Shown one piece after another: positions 47,053-58,404 of a stretch of 64,000 bases of DNA (positions are counted from its first letter, which is position 1; the number at the start of each line of letters is the position of its first letter). This DNA is from Undaria pinnatifida (Eukaryota; Sar; Phaeophyceae; Laminariales; Alariaceae), in assembly GCA_012845835.1 (NCBI GenBank), contig JABAKD010000009.1, forward strand, positions 559,324 to 623,323, written 5' to 3'. Below the pieces are notes generated by a model, which did no database searches, was not told where the DNA came from, and was given only the letters and a program-made list of their open reading frames with translations. Both the position numbers and the translations under genes were made by a program.

Positions 47053-47232
47053 AATGGTCTGCAACACGTAAAGCCATGCACGAGATATCTCAAAGACGTA
47101 CACTTTCCGAACCCAACCGGAAACCGGATTTGGAGGACGACGAATGGTCCGCAACACGTAAAGCCATGCACGAGATATCTCAAAAACGTACACTTTCCGA
47201 GCCCAACCGGAAACCAGATTTGGAAGACGACG
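47053..47232 (+). repeat. 90-bp tandem duplication x 2
   Basis: 47053-47142 and 47143-47232 differ at only about six positions (AATGGTCTGCAACACGTAAA versus AATGGTCCGCAACACGTAAA, and so on). The locus at 42835-42930 has one diverged copy. The 90-bp length is a multiple of three, which keeps frames open on both strands. Confidence 0.94.
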
Positions 47233-48622
47233 GTAATGAACCCCGGCAAACTAACGCATGGACTCATGGCTGTATGACGACAAATGAAATAGGGTATAGC
47301 AGTAAATCAACGATACTGGCGGGTTCCCTTACTTTAGGAACGGCGCCGACCAGAACAGCATTGGCGATATATGTGTAATACCCTATCGTGGCCTTCGTTG
47401 CACTCAAGGCGAGGTGCACAGTAAGTTAGTGCTGGGTGGTGCTATTAAAGGAGTAGCGCGCCAGAGAGATGCACCATAAATTGCTGAATCTATATACTTG
47501 AGGATCGACACACCACACACAAAACCTGGTTTGGAAACCACAACACAAACTACAGTATATTAATCGGACGGACGGCCCCACATGGCCTAGGTATCGCAAA
47601 GGACACTAAAAGATTCGAACGATAATGGGTAATGTATTGGGCGAGTAGGTATCTGCCAGTCAATATAGTTTGCTTCAGAAAGTTGTACACGTCTATCGTA
47701 GCTAGCAGCATGTCTCAAGGTTTGAGCAAGGTGCGGACCATCTTTTCTCTATCGTTTCGTGTGATGAGCAGAGATCATGTGTAGTCATATATATCCAAGT
47801 TTGTTTCGGTTCACGTAAACTCACCTATTTTCTTAGTAGCTAGGATGTACGCATCGAGTTACCGAGGAGGAGTGATGTTTATGAATATATACATTGGCGT
47901 GCATAACGCAATTTGTTGTCCTAAATTTGATATCGATGTGTTGATGTCGAAAAATTACAATATTTACCACAAGACTTGCCTAGATCACAATGAGCCCCCT
48001 ACAATGCCCCGCTGACCATCCGCAGGTGCCGTGGTCGTGTCTTTCTTGTCATTTTTTCGCCTCGAGGGCAAGACGTAATTTGATGACCACCTAGTGAAAG
48101 AGGAAGTACTTCAGGTTTTACACAAAAAGTGATAAACTACGGTAGTTATGAATCGAACCCTTAATTGAAATGCCGAAACTAGACCACTCAAACACTGGCA
48201 AAGTTTTCGACGCTTAAGATAAACGTAGTAACAGCTGACACGTCTGTGAAAAATTTACGGAGTCGGTTTTTACCTGTTGGCGCGGCATGACAAGCATCCA
48301 CCTTTGTTTTGTGGAGAAGTTGTTCCTAAAACCAGGAAGCGCTCAAAGAATGCGGATGTAGATTCACTTTAATGTACCAAAATGATTTAAACACGTGGGC
48401 CCAAAAGGGTTAACCGTTGCTGTCTGTGAAAGTGACTACAAAATGAAATATGTCAATCCATTCTGAGCCTCCATCTGGTATGCAAGATAAATCCCATAAG
48501 GTGCTGGAGTTCTCCTCACAATTTGCTTTTAGTAGCAGGCGGCTCACCCTTTACGCGGCTCGCCAATCACATCACCGCGCCTGGCTCTTTGGTTCCGGGT
48601 CGGTGCACGCGATATCTGTCTG

Positions 48623-48761
48623 ATTAGTATGACCTGTCTGTGCTCTGTCGCGGCATCCCACGGCTGCTGGGGTCATAGATCCTACAGTACTACGGCTATG
48701 CATCAAATTTGTGCACCCTTCCCGTTGACGTCGTCCCGTAGATACGGTATCCTTTGACAAA
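48623..48761 (+). repeat. Direct repeat upstream of element X copy 2
   Basis: ATTAGTA-GACCTGTCTGTG through CGGTATCCTTTGACAAA, repeated at 49035-49179 with about a dozen differences. Together with the following AATAG-TCCGGCGCA it formed a tandem pair of about 165 bp into which X inserted. Confidence 0.9.
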
Positions 48762-48769
48762 GACTGAAT

Positions 48770-49001
48770 CTACGATAGCCCCCCCCCAAAACCAGCGGTT
48801 TTTTCCAACGAACGTTTCATGGCTGCTCGAAACGAGGAAATATGCTATGAAAAGAGTATCTGCATATATTATCTTGTTTGCGGAGGACTATCGAACGATG
48901 ACGTCCGGGTGGTGAGGGGGACCGTATTACAGGAGATACGGCCAGGCGCTGGTTTCAAAACCGACGATTTCGTTAAAGAAAAGTTGGGGGGGCTACCGTA
49001 G
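48770..49001 (+). mobile_element. MITE-like element X, copy 2 (232 bp)
   Basis: Begins CTACGATAGCCCCCC and ends with the complement GGGGGGGCTACCGTAG. It is the same length as copy 1. It is inserted in the first unit of a tandem duplication whose second unit (after 49179) lacks it, giving a local empty site. Confidence 0.85.
48819..49001 (+). CDS. Small open frame in element X (60 codons), unidentified
   Basis: ATG at 48819 opens a 60-codon frame (MAARNEEICYEKS to KEKLGGLP). Its stop codon TAG lies in the right terminal inverted repeat. The last 41 codons align with copy 1 in the same frame. In the last 25 codons I count eight silent and five replacement differences, which suggests the peptide was under selection at some time. 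Upstream the two copies differ by a one-base shift, so the start is uncertain and a spliced or longer ancestral protein is possible. No family is recognised. It may be a transposon-derived exon rather than a complete gene. Confidence 0.3.
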   Translation: MAARNEEICYEKSICIYYLVCGGLSNDDVRVVRGTVLQEIRPGAGFKTDDFVKEKLGGLP

Positions 49002-49034
49002 AACCACACCAAAATGGAATAGTTCCGGCGCAAT

Positions 49035-49179
49035 TAGTAAGACCTGTCTGTGCTCTGTCGCGGCATCCTACGGCTGCTGAAGTCATAGATCTTTTAGTTC
49101 TACGGCTATGCATCAAACTCGTGCAACCCCCCCCCTACCCTGTCGACGTCGTCCCGTAGACACGGTATCCTTTGACAAA
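49035..49179 (+). repeat. Direct repeat downstream of element X copy 2
   Basis: Second unit of the direct repeat at 48623-48761, with a longer C-run near 49125-49133. It continues into AATAGCTCCGGCGCA and unit C. Confidence 0.9.
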
Positions 49180-50290
49180 CTAAATAGCTCCGGCGCATGC
49201 CGTAGTACCGCTGCACTTCTTGTCTTGCTGGTCTCCTGATACAAGGGTCTTTAGGCGGCAATAAGAAAATCTTTTTGAAAATGTTGATTGCTACCCGATG
49301 AGCATCCCCACGTCGCAAAATTGCTAAAAAAACGGACGGATTTCTCATCAGATAGGCAATTTCGACGATACCAGGACCAATGACGGCGTCAGTCAGAATA
49401 CGATTAAGCCTAGTATCACTACCTCTATCGTAGCAGGCGTCCTCTGCCAGTAGGTAGGTACCGTACCAGTGCCGAACCTTAGATGTTTGCACATTTCCTT
49501 GAAACCAGGTGAGGTCGACCGTTATTACGGCAGCAAGCCAAACGCCATCCTATTGATAATACAATACGGGCGGGTCAACGTCGAAGTAGTCCCAACGACA
49601 GCAATGCTTGATAAACGGACTGCGAGAACACATATATGCATCGTACTTTGTAGGTTATGATACATACAGTGCAACATTTGGGTACTACTGTCTTCAGATT
49701 ATTGTAGAGGTAGATTTAGTCAGCTCAAATGATGCTGGGTATATTGGTATGCTAGGGGGCACTCATTTTTTGCTTCGCCATACTTACAGGACCATAGCGC
49801 CCCGCACCCCGTAAACGCCGGGATCGAGCGAATCGGGTTTTCGCTAAACCAGGCCGACATCTCGTTCACCAACCGTGAAGCACAGTGAGCAATTTGGTGA
49901 ACTGCACGAAGAGTGGGTTCCGTCGAATTAGCAGCCCCTTCTCAGGCGGATTTCGGCACCTTGCATGTACCTTCTTTCGTACAGATGCCATTGCGATGTC
50001 ATATATTTTTCTTGTGATGTGATCACTTCCAGACAGCAATGATATGCTATGTAACTGCCTCGCGGCTGGCTTACAATATGCACTCTTCGTTGTACCAACC
50101 CCCCTGGGCCGCGGCTAGGTTCTAGACACCACACTTAATGAAGCTCGATCCGCATCTCCGTTACCCCCAAAACATTTAAAACTTGGTTGTGGAGCTCACG
50201 TAGTGCGAGGCGTATATTTACACGGTCGTTGCCAGTGGACGTCAACACCAGAAATCGAGTGAAAATCCACCACGGGGGGGGCGGGGGGAG
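49180..50290. other. Unit C 5' core block without genes
   Basis: Aligns with 15.43-16.38 kb and 34.80-36.27 kb. It holds a G-rich tract at 50273-50300. The 128-codon minus-strand frame at 49106-49492 spans the repeat and the unit start, and has no counterpart in the other units. Confidence 0.55.
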
Positions 50291-52980
50291 GCGGACTCAT
50301 TTGTTGTTTGCATTAGTCGTTTAACTGTTGACCACGCATCCCTTTCGAGACGCAGCACGCTGTTCGTAATTCTAATAGAGACACCTCCAACATTTGGGGG
50401 ATCATTACGTTTCTTCGGTTCTGTTTCGCCGTCGGCACAAACGTTCTATCTCATAGGATAGCGATCGATGTCTCGTTACTCTCTAGTCCACCAAATACTT
50501 CCATGTCACATACATAAGTCTAATTTTCTCACTCCCCTCTGTAGCGCATCCCGTTCCTCCTTGTAGACTTCACATCCTCCTACTATGTGAGAACGAATCT
50601 CCATTGTTGTGCCACACGGCACATAATCGTAGCCACGTCCTCCTCCGGACTACTGGTAGATCTCCTTATTTTTCTGGTAAGTCTGGGTTCCCCACACGAA
50701 ATCGCAGTTTCTGCTTCAACACGTAGTCCACAGGGCCGTGCAGAAACGATTCTATTCCCGTATATCGTCTCAACCTCCCGTATATGTCTAAGTTCTTATC
50801 CTCTTTCACCTTGTTTTGTGGCGCTAGCCTTTACCTTTTTTCCTATTTTTTGTTTCTTTCTGTCGTGTTCCCCTTTAATCATCTCTATAGACAGCACTTG
50901 TTCTTAGTCTCCCCTTAGTCCTTTTTTATTTTTTCGACTACGTTATCCCATCTTAGTCCTGTCCGCTCCTTTGTTTCTTTCTCCCATACAGTCCTATCAA
51001 CTATGGCTGAAAACCTCTTTTCTGGAATATTCCTTACTTTATATTGATATTTCATCTTTTTTGCATGTCTAACTGTTTCAAGCTGGTGAATTCCTAGTCC
51101 TACTCTTAGTCCTGTATTACTCGTCGTACTTGATCATCCTGGAATATCATTGGCTCTTGCCATCTGCACTGTCTTCAGTTGTTTTTGGAGCTTCGCGTTC
51201 CTTTTTCATACTTCTCCTGCATATTCTCCAAACTTTGGTACGGTCATATTCACTAGAATACAATTTTTGATCCTAGTGTTAAGGTGCGGGTCTGTTAAGA
51301 TCGCATTCGTCTTTCCTACTGGTGACTTACCCTTTCCTATTTCTATCCTGCATATACTCCAAGCTTGGTACGATCATATTCACTAGAATGCAATTTTAGA
51401 TCCTAGCGTCAAGGTGATGGTCTGTTAAGATTGCGCTCGTCTTGGCTACTGGTGATTTACCCTTTCCAATTTATATCCATATGTTTGTATCCCGAGAGCA
51501 GTCCTTTGAGGTTTCTACCGCAACTACGTAAACTGGTCTACGATCAATGAGTCATGTTATCCCCACTTCTAATCAGAAGATGCCGGATCCACCTTATCCT
51601 CGTTACATAAAAGTACTGCGCATGTTTCCACGTTCGCTGTCTCTCTTCATTTCATAGTGCACTCTAGTGCCTTCTCTATATGTTTGTGCCACCCTTCGGG
51701 TGTTTGTGATATCCCCGGCAAAAATTTCCAAACATCAACCCCGACACCGTATTTTTCCATTGTCGTGACTCCTTCCTGCTGCTTCGACCCCTTCCTGTTG
51801 CTTCGACTACTACTATCATCTGATTGCTACATTTTTTTTTTTTTTTTTTTCAGATCCTCCTGGGGATCCGGGTAAAAAAAGCTCAAGCTCCATACACTTT
51901 CGTTTGTGTACCAGTTTTCGTCCATCTGCAGAACGCAGACAATACATTTTTTTGATGTATTCGGTGATTGTGTACATTCTTGTGCAAGTCCTTAAACTGT
52001 ATCAACATATTTGGTCATTTCCTCGTCCAGCATTAGAGCACTTTTCAAACATTCCGTCATATTTTTAATCATTCTCCACATTTTTCCTCCGATCCTAATT
52101 TTGCGCATATTTTACCTATTACTCAACACTCGGTCATATTTCTTCTGCCAATCTAGCAAGAAGCAGCACGTCGTTAGGCCGGCGTTCTTCCTACCGTTAA
52201 TTTTCTTACGTAATGTGTACACGTGGTCTACACGACTACGGTTTAGACTAAGTCCTGCTTTCCTTTGGATAATTCTTTCGTCCTCCTCCAACACTGTTCC
52301 CATGGTATCGTTCAAAATATTTAATAACTTAATAAATACTTGGCTATATAGCGTTATCTCTCTGTAGTGCCCCGGGTCAGCCTAACTCCTTTCTTGAACA
52401 AGTATACTACTACTCCTTCTCTCCACCTCTCAGGCGCGTACTTACTTTCCCACATCCAAGTATACAACATAATCGTCATGGTAAGAGTACCTTCTCCCCC
52501 GTACTTCATCATACATTCACAATGTTATCAGGTCCTTCTACCTTTCTATTCCCACGTTTTGCTATACACTTTTTTACTTGTCTTCGTGAGAACTCTCTCT
52601 GTAACCCGTTTTAACTATGGTGTTCTGTTACTGACGCGCCCACGTTCGCCTCTGCCACGCGTTGATTTATTTGTCGAATTCTGCGACGAACGTTTTGTGT
52701 GCTGTGGGTGTTCCCGGTTTACGGACAAATGTTCTAAAAGCACTTCCCTCTTTCTCTTCCCTCTTTCCCTTCTAGATACTAGCTATTTTACCGTTCTGTG
52801 CTTATTATGTAGCTATTCCCGGGTCTGCCTAGCCTACTTGTTGGCCCAGTATCACTTTCATCTCTACCCGCATGTGCTTCATCTCGGCATCAAAATCTTC
52901 GGCTGACGTATAACTTTCATCTCTTCATGTCCTCTTCTTCTCTACATTTTATCTAGTTTTTATGTGGAAGAGGGAGGTCA
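50290..52980 (-). pseudogene. Non-LTR retrotransposon (LINE) remnant in unit C with degraded reverse transcriptase
   Basis: The minus-strand translation, interrupted by many stops and frameshifts, shows LINE reverse-transcriptase blocks in order. YAPERWREGVVVYLFKKG lies near 52435-52380. RKAGLSLNRSRVDHVYTL and LTTCCFLLDWQKKYD lie in the open frame 52112-52315, where FLLD holds the motif A aspartate. A MLDEEMTKYVDTV segment follows, and then the QG-type block VQGLAQ region as QECTQSPN. The catalytic motif C is damaged: it reads FFYPDPQEDL where a family member would have an ADD-type core. Lower coordinates carry the C-terminal tail with TSSPEEDVAT and PNVGGVSIR-like pieces. The endonuclease domain is not seen, so the copy is 5'-truncated. 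Same insertion as in A and B. Confidence 0.88.
51836..51850 (+). repeat. Poly-T run inside the LINE remnant
   Basis: An uninterrupted T run of about 20 bases at about 51831-51850 (poly-A on the LINE sense strand) sits where reverse-transcriptase motif C ends. It is probably slippage expansion of Lys codons in the decayed frame. Confidence 0.7.
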
Positions 52981-54361
52981 AACCGGTCCACAATCTCGCT
53001 CTTGCTACAGTAAACTGGAAATATTTTTTGGGCGCAAATGTGTTTTGGATGACGGGTATTTATAACACCAAAAACAATCGGAACTTTCATTTTTCGCAAT
53101 ATCATTAGTCTATATTTACACAATAGGCCGTAATTGTGGTCGTCGGATCGCGATATATTCAAATATAATATTTGTATTCCTATGTGTGGGGTACAAACTC
53201 TCAAGCGAAATACCTCATAATAGAGTATTTTAGGTGTGAGGTACAAACTCTTCAAGCGAAGTGCTTCATATTCGAATATATATGTTTTAGTTTTGGATAC
53301 ATCATTTATCGAAATGGTGAACTTATTGCGTAGCATGTGTCATAGTGGATTAGTCCAATACACCAAAACACTGAAGAAAGTCCACGTGGGGGCTAATGAT
53401 GGTGTACACGGTTGATGAGCATGAATGTGACAAACAGGAAGGGTGCAGCAAGAGCGGCAGCTGGATTAGTTAGATTAAATTTTAGCCGGAACAAGGTACG
53501 GGAGGGAAAGAGACTTGGTGCGTGTTACTGTAAACTACGGTACGTTTTTGAGAATTTACTCCAGGCTTTTTCTGCTCTATGTGTTTTATTGGTGATCAAA
53601 CGATGAAGCTCAGGATGAACATTCTTGGACGGCAAACACAACACTAGCCCAAAACCGCCGAAACGTGTGACAGTTCCTATTTCTTGCCCTCAAGTGCCGT
53701 ACTTGAAGAATAGACCACCTCCATGGTCTTCGAAGTCCTACCTCATGGTATGGTAACAATGCCGGGGACGTAGAGGGTGCATGCTGAGCTGTTCTCAGAT
53801 GGCATGATATCCATGTAGCCGACTGCAATGTTCTGTAACGACCCACTACCGTTTGCTGAGAGCCAATTCACTTGATCTCGGTCGATGCCTTTGAAGGTAT
53901 ACAAGACAACCATTCCGTGTAAAACGACGCGTTGTGCGATGGGCATGGCACTTCATTCAAAAACGAATTCGGAATGGCAGAGCTCACTTAGACCCCAGGG
54001 TAGTTGGAACGCCGTATTGCGAAATCCGTGTTTGTTCGTGTACGTAGAAGCCCCTCGGTATCTCTGTTGGTCGGGTTGTACTTGAATTATCATGGGTATT
54101 TGTGTTACGTCGGGGTAAGGAGCTCCTCACGCGACAACACTCCGAAAGAGGAAGTAGGCATGCGTCTAACACGCGTACTCTACGGTAGGAGTTGCACGTT
54201 TTTGCGTTTCAATGGCGGCGCTCTACGGCTGAGAAACTACACAAAGCCTTCGAACCCGACGTGAACTAAAGTAACGCTACAGCGGGGACGATACATGTTT
54301 TTATTCTACCGTCAGAACCACAACTCAAGGCGTTCGCGAAAGCTATACCTTTTCTCACTGG
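52980..54361. other. Macro-unit C core block without genes
   Basis: Aligns with 36.97-38.80 kb in B, and with 18.30-19.09 plus 24.44-25.30 kb in A. A diverged tandem repeat of about 60 bp lies at 53150-53290. No gene is recognised. Confidence 0.55.
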
Positions 54362-54618
54362 GACCCAGGCTACCGTAAGGGGGTCCTTTTTGGGGGCTTG
54401 AATTTCAGTGGCTAGGGGCACTCGCGCGAGTAACCCCTTTGTTATTTTCCGATTTTAGTTTTTATTTATGATTTTTATTGACGAAATCAATCCGCGATGC
54501 AAAGGTAATCGAAAATCCGCTCCAAAACAACCGCCTAAACCATTTTCATCCGTGAGCTACAGAGTCACTCGTGCGTGTGGCTCAAACACGCCAGTGAAAC
54601 AGGGGCACCTTCCGTCCA
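54362..54618. mobile_element. MITE-like element Y, copy 2
   Basis: Begins GACCCAGGCTACCGTAAGGG and ends with CTTCCGTCCAAGG. It shares CACTCGCGCGAGTAACCCC, TTGACGAAATCAATCCGCGA and TGCAAAGGT with copy 1. A (about 25305) and B (about 38800) read continuously through the site (TTCTC-AGCCGCA), so the insertion is private to C. Confidence 0.83.
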
Positions 54619-57040
54619 AGGGGAAGGACAGAAAAATTTAAGCCTTTTTTGAGTTCGGTATTGTACGCAATTCGGTGCAGTAATCACGTGGCATTCTATT
54701 GACAACCAGCCCATGACATCGTATATCGGTCATGGTGTATATTGTTTGTCGACGTAGATTGGGGGATGAAGGTTGTACAGCTCGTACGGTTACAAGCCTC
54801 AAAACTATATGGACGCGTGCTATTCAACACAGTGGAGGTCTACCACATAGTCTATATTGTAACTCCTCAATTCAAGAGCTTCCTGAATAACCCCACAGAA
54901 ATGACCCGGACAAAACCAAACATTTCACAGATGAACAACCTTTATGGTCCCTAGGCCCCTACATATACAACGAAACATACCTAGTGCAAAACAAGAGAAA
55001 TTATGCAGACGACTTGTGAGCCAAGGAACCACGTCATTCAGACAACGTATCAGTCAAGACATGCCACGTCTATCGCGGCGCGTGTTTCGTACTGTAGCGG
55101 GCGCTTTAAGCAGTATTAACAGTAGTAGAGGACGCGCCAACGTCGTGGCACCTGTCGTGGTAGGTGGGCTAATGATGGGTGCTGCGGTAACGGCAGCACT
55201 TTCTGCATCAAACGGCTTGTGGATGACAGCGATCCTTAGACTTGAAATGGTCGCCTTTTCGCGTTTGCAGTTCGACCTGTTAAGCTTTAAATATCGCCAT
55301 GCCATGAGATCACACATCGTGTGGCACATATATATATTTCTCCATATATCTGGTTGTTTGTTCGGTATTGCGCTCCTCATATTGTGAGCCGCGTAATACA
55401 TGTGATGCACTTTTATCGTGGCCTACATCTGAGAACGCTTACCTAAACAAACGTCCGTCGGCTCTGCGCAGGTGCTCTGTACGCGTATAAGACTTCTTGC
55501 GTCAACGTCAAACTAAATACATTACTCCACGACAAAAACGCGGTAGATAACGGACCTAAGCTATGGGAACAACATTATAATGCCAGGGTTCTTGTTAGGG
55601 ACAGGGTAACCTCAAACATGATCATTAGATTTCTTTTCATGGTCATCATTCCACATCGTAGACTGACAATAAACGATGGCGAACCCCGAAAAAAAGAATT
55701 CGATAGCAGTTCAGATATCTAGGTATTGACGGTTAAACTGGGCATCTGACAGAGAGTTCCCGTGTCGACGCTTGATACCATGTGGGTAGACGAATATTTG
55801 GGCTAAGCAGCACGCGGTCGACGAAGGGTTTGGAACAAAGCAAGTACTAGCGTGTCTATCAGTTTCGTTTCTTGCAGGGTTAAGAAGCTCAAACCGCAAT
55901 GTTTCGCACCACCCAAAGATGGCATAAATTATCGACATTAGCGAAAAGCAATTCCCACATATTTCGGGTCCGTTAATCGAAGAAGACCCTCGTCAGTCAG
56001 GAGAATTTTATAGAGAAAACCTGCTATCCCCATGGTGCATCGCCTGCTATAGAATTCGTCCTAATCAACGACACTGTAATAGCAGTATGCTCGAACAGAT
56101 ATGCAGAACGATAAATGGTTCTCAGGCGCCCTGCGCTATGACGCAGGCCTCACAGACGAACTGTGCCTCGGTGTCTTCATCTTGGTGCAAGTTCGTTTTG
56201 TCGGCGCTGGTATTTTCGCCGCGCAATGAACAGCGCCAAGTACTCCGCCTTCAATTTTGTCCCAACTGAAGGCCCGACCCGAACCCTGCGGATTTACGTA
56301 TGCACTGAAATGGATTCACATATTATGTGCGTCTGTCCCCGGGTGTGACCACGTTGACATCATTGTTGCGCCCTTCATGAATTGCCGGAGTCGGAACGCA
56401 TGCATATCCGATTCGTGCGTGGGTCATGTTCGTGCCTCATCTTGCCATGCCTCACACTCATTGCCCATCATGTTGGCTCAATTATCAGGGGTACATAGCA
56501 AATTATGCAGTCAAACAAAGAGTTGCCACACACATTTTGTCCTCTCCGTTTAAGACGCCTAACCCCTGGCTCTGAGCCAAGGCCTATCCCCACCGCCGAC
56601 GCCTCCTACGATAAGCGTATTCTTAGTGACAGGCCTTCTCAACGTCCTTCAAACAAAAACGTCGGAAAATATCGATCATTATTTTGCGATTTTCTTTGGT
56701 GTACTACTAGGCCATTTAATGTTTCATCAGGTAGCAAATTCCATTTTGCTCCGAGTCAGGTTTTCACGGTAGGGTATAAAGCTTCTCTTGAGAAGACTGT
56801 CATAAACGTTTTTTTGTGTGCCTGTTCCGTAGCGTACGTCCACCCTGGTCCCAAGAAGCCATAACCGTCACGAGTCACTGACCCTAAACCTCACCTAATC
56901 AGCTACTGCGGTCGTTGGCTCTTCCCGCGTTTTTCACGGGTCGGGTCGGGTCGTGTCCGGTCTGGATGGTGGGGTCTAATGAGGGTGAGGGTGAGGGTGA
57001 CCCATCCCGGCAATGTCGTAGGGTTGAGGTTCACCCTTCT
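54619..57040. other. Macro-unit C core block without genes
   Basis: Aligns with 25.3-27.65 kb in A and 38.8-40.85 kb in B. It ends near a CGGGTCGGGTCGTG stretch (56940-56955), which matches a related G/T/C-rich stretch in A at 27608-27630, and a (GAGGGT)3 run at about 56983-57000. The 147-codon frame at 54944-55387 is not preserved in A or B. Confidence 0.55.
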
Positions 57041-58390
57041 GTTTTTAAAGCCCCTTATATGATGTACTCTACACCCTACGCTATAAACAGATTGGGAGAA
57101 AATATGAAAGAGCTATATGTCTTTAAAATGGGAGTAAACGCCCTCTATCGGTAAACGCCCCTCGGCGCAATATTTAGCGAAACGGGCAAGACCGGAGTAG
57201 ACGCCCCGTGTCAAAACAAAAATACGAAAAACGCCCCTACGTCAGAGTAGATGCCCCCCCTCATATCCGTTTTTGCGGTAAACGCCCAAGGGCCGAGCTG
57301 GCAGCCTACTTGAGTGTGAAAGATGGAGCTGTTTCAGGAAAAGACACATACGTGCTCTTCATAGAAAGTTTCATCCCTGGCATGTGGGTTGGTCATATTT
57401 TCTTCGACAACAGCGGAACCGACAAAGACAGACGCAGAAAGAGAACTAAACATGTTTTGGACCTTCGGACTGTTAATCATAATATACACCCGGCCAGTCG
57501 AACGACTACGGTGCTGATATGCATTGGGGTGTGGCGGTTATAACAGCCCGTGATGGTGATTACGGGATGACCATGGGCTCGCCTTTTGATGACAAGGAAA
57601 GACACAGCGCTGATTACCGGTGCACCTGTGAGGCAACCGGTGGGTCAGCATTCAAACATGGTTTAAAAACCTAATAGCTACAATATCATATCATTTATAA
57701 TCTCTTGGTACACGGCAGCTCCGGGATCTAACGCTCATATCGTTTTTGGCAAGTGAACCATCAGTAATCCACCCCCCCGCCACCGCTGCTATGTCCCTCG
57801 TGCCAAGTAAAAAATGAGCATCGCAAACACACATCGCTACAGCTTGATGACTTCATCTCCGGCACCGACACCAGCCCCCGACGTCGTCCTTCGCGTCGCT
57901 GCTAATCTCATCGTTCGCATTCTCTGTTACCATCAATCGCGATGAACTCTCCATGATCAAAACCTGTTGCGCCCTTGCTGTTACTATTTGCGTGTGAGAG
58001 GCGTAGGCGTTTCCATGTATTTTTGTTTCGCTCCGCGTGTGAGAGGTGTGTGGTGTTTACTTTGTTTTTCGTGTCGGCCCGGGGGGCCAAAAGCCGTGAA
58101 AAAGTTTTTCCTGAAAACTCTCCGGTAACGCAGCAACCCCCCAGGGCCGTCTTTTTACACCTGAAATATACTGGCGCCAGCGGGGGGGGATATTCTCATT
58201 GTTGGGGTTTCGACGACCAACCATATGGCGCAGGGTTTACCAGCAGGCGTTTCTCAGAATAAAAAAGGATTCCGACGGTTAAGAGCTGAGGGTCAAGGAG
58301 CCCATTCATTCATTAAACAATAGCTGGTACATACTAGGGACTAACGGCCACCTCGAGCGTACGTAGCAAGCGCTCTCGACCTGTGAAATT
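57040..58390. other. C-specific block with an iterated ACGCCC motif
   Basis: About 1.35 kb with no counterpart between the flanking landmarks in A (27.67-27.93 kb). At 57131-57290 the motif GTAAACGCCC or GTAGACGCCC recurs about six times. A short direct repeat GCGTGTGAGAGG lies near 57990 and 58036. The open frames 57208-57543 (111 codons) and 57975-58262 match no family I know and have no comparative support. Confidence 0.5.
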
Positions 58391-58404
58391 GGAAGGATAC
58401 CTGA

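Larger units (their letters stand above)
46860..48770. repeat. Internal duplication in unit B, copy 2
   Basis: Counterpart of 42480-44700 without MITE Y. It contains an extra 90-bp tandem duplication. It runs into the A/B-type boundary sequence before unit C. No gene is recognised. Confidence 0.8.
34770..49200. repeat. Macro-unit B of the segmental tandem duplication
   Basis: Second copy of the unit described for A. It contains a shortened LINE remnant, an internal duplication (about 42.5-44.7 and 46.9-48.8 kb), a second copy of the element Z, MITEs Y and X, and a long 12-bp minisatellite. It lacks the 5.3-kb block and the fold-back element of A, and so supplies their empty sites. No intact gene is seen. 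Confidence 0.83.

Noticed and set aside
52367-52906. Plus-strand hydrophobic open frame as a membrane protein
   Set aside because: It is the antisense of the LINE reverse-transcriptase region. The recognisable motifs are on the minus strand.
56983-57000. (GAGGGT)3 as telomeric repeat
   Set aside because: Only three units with no continuation. It lies within macro-unit sequence aligned to A.
57208-57543. 111-codon open frame as a gene
   Set aside because: No family recognised. It starts within the ACGCCC-motif region, and there is no sister copy or codon pattern to support it.
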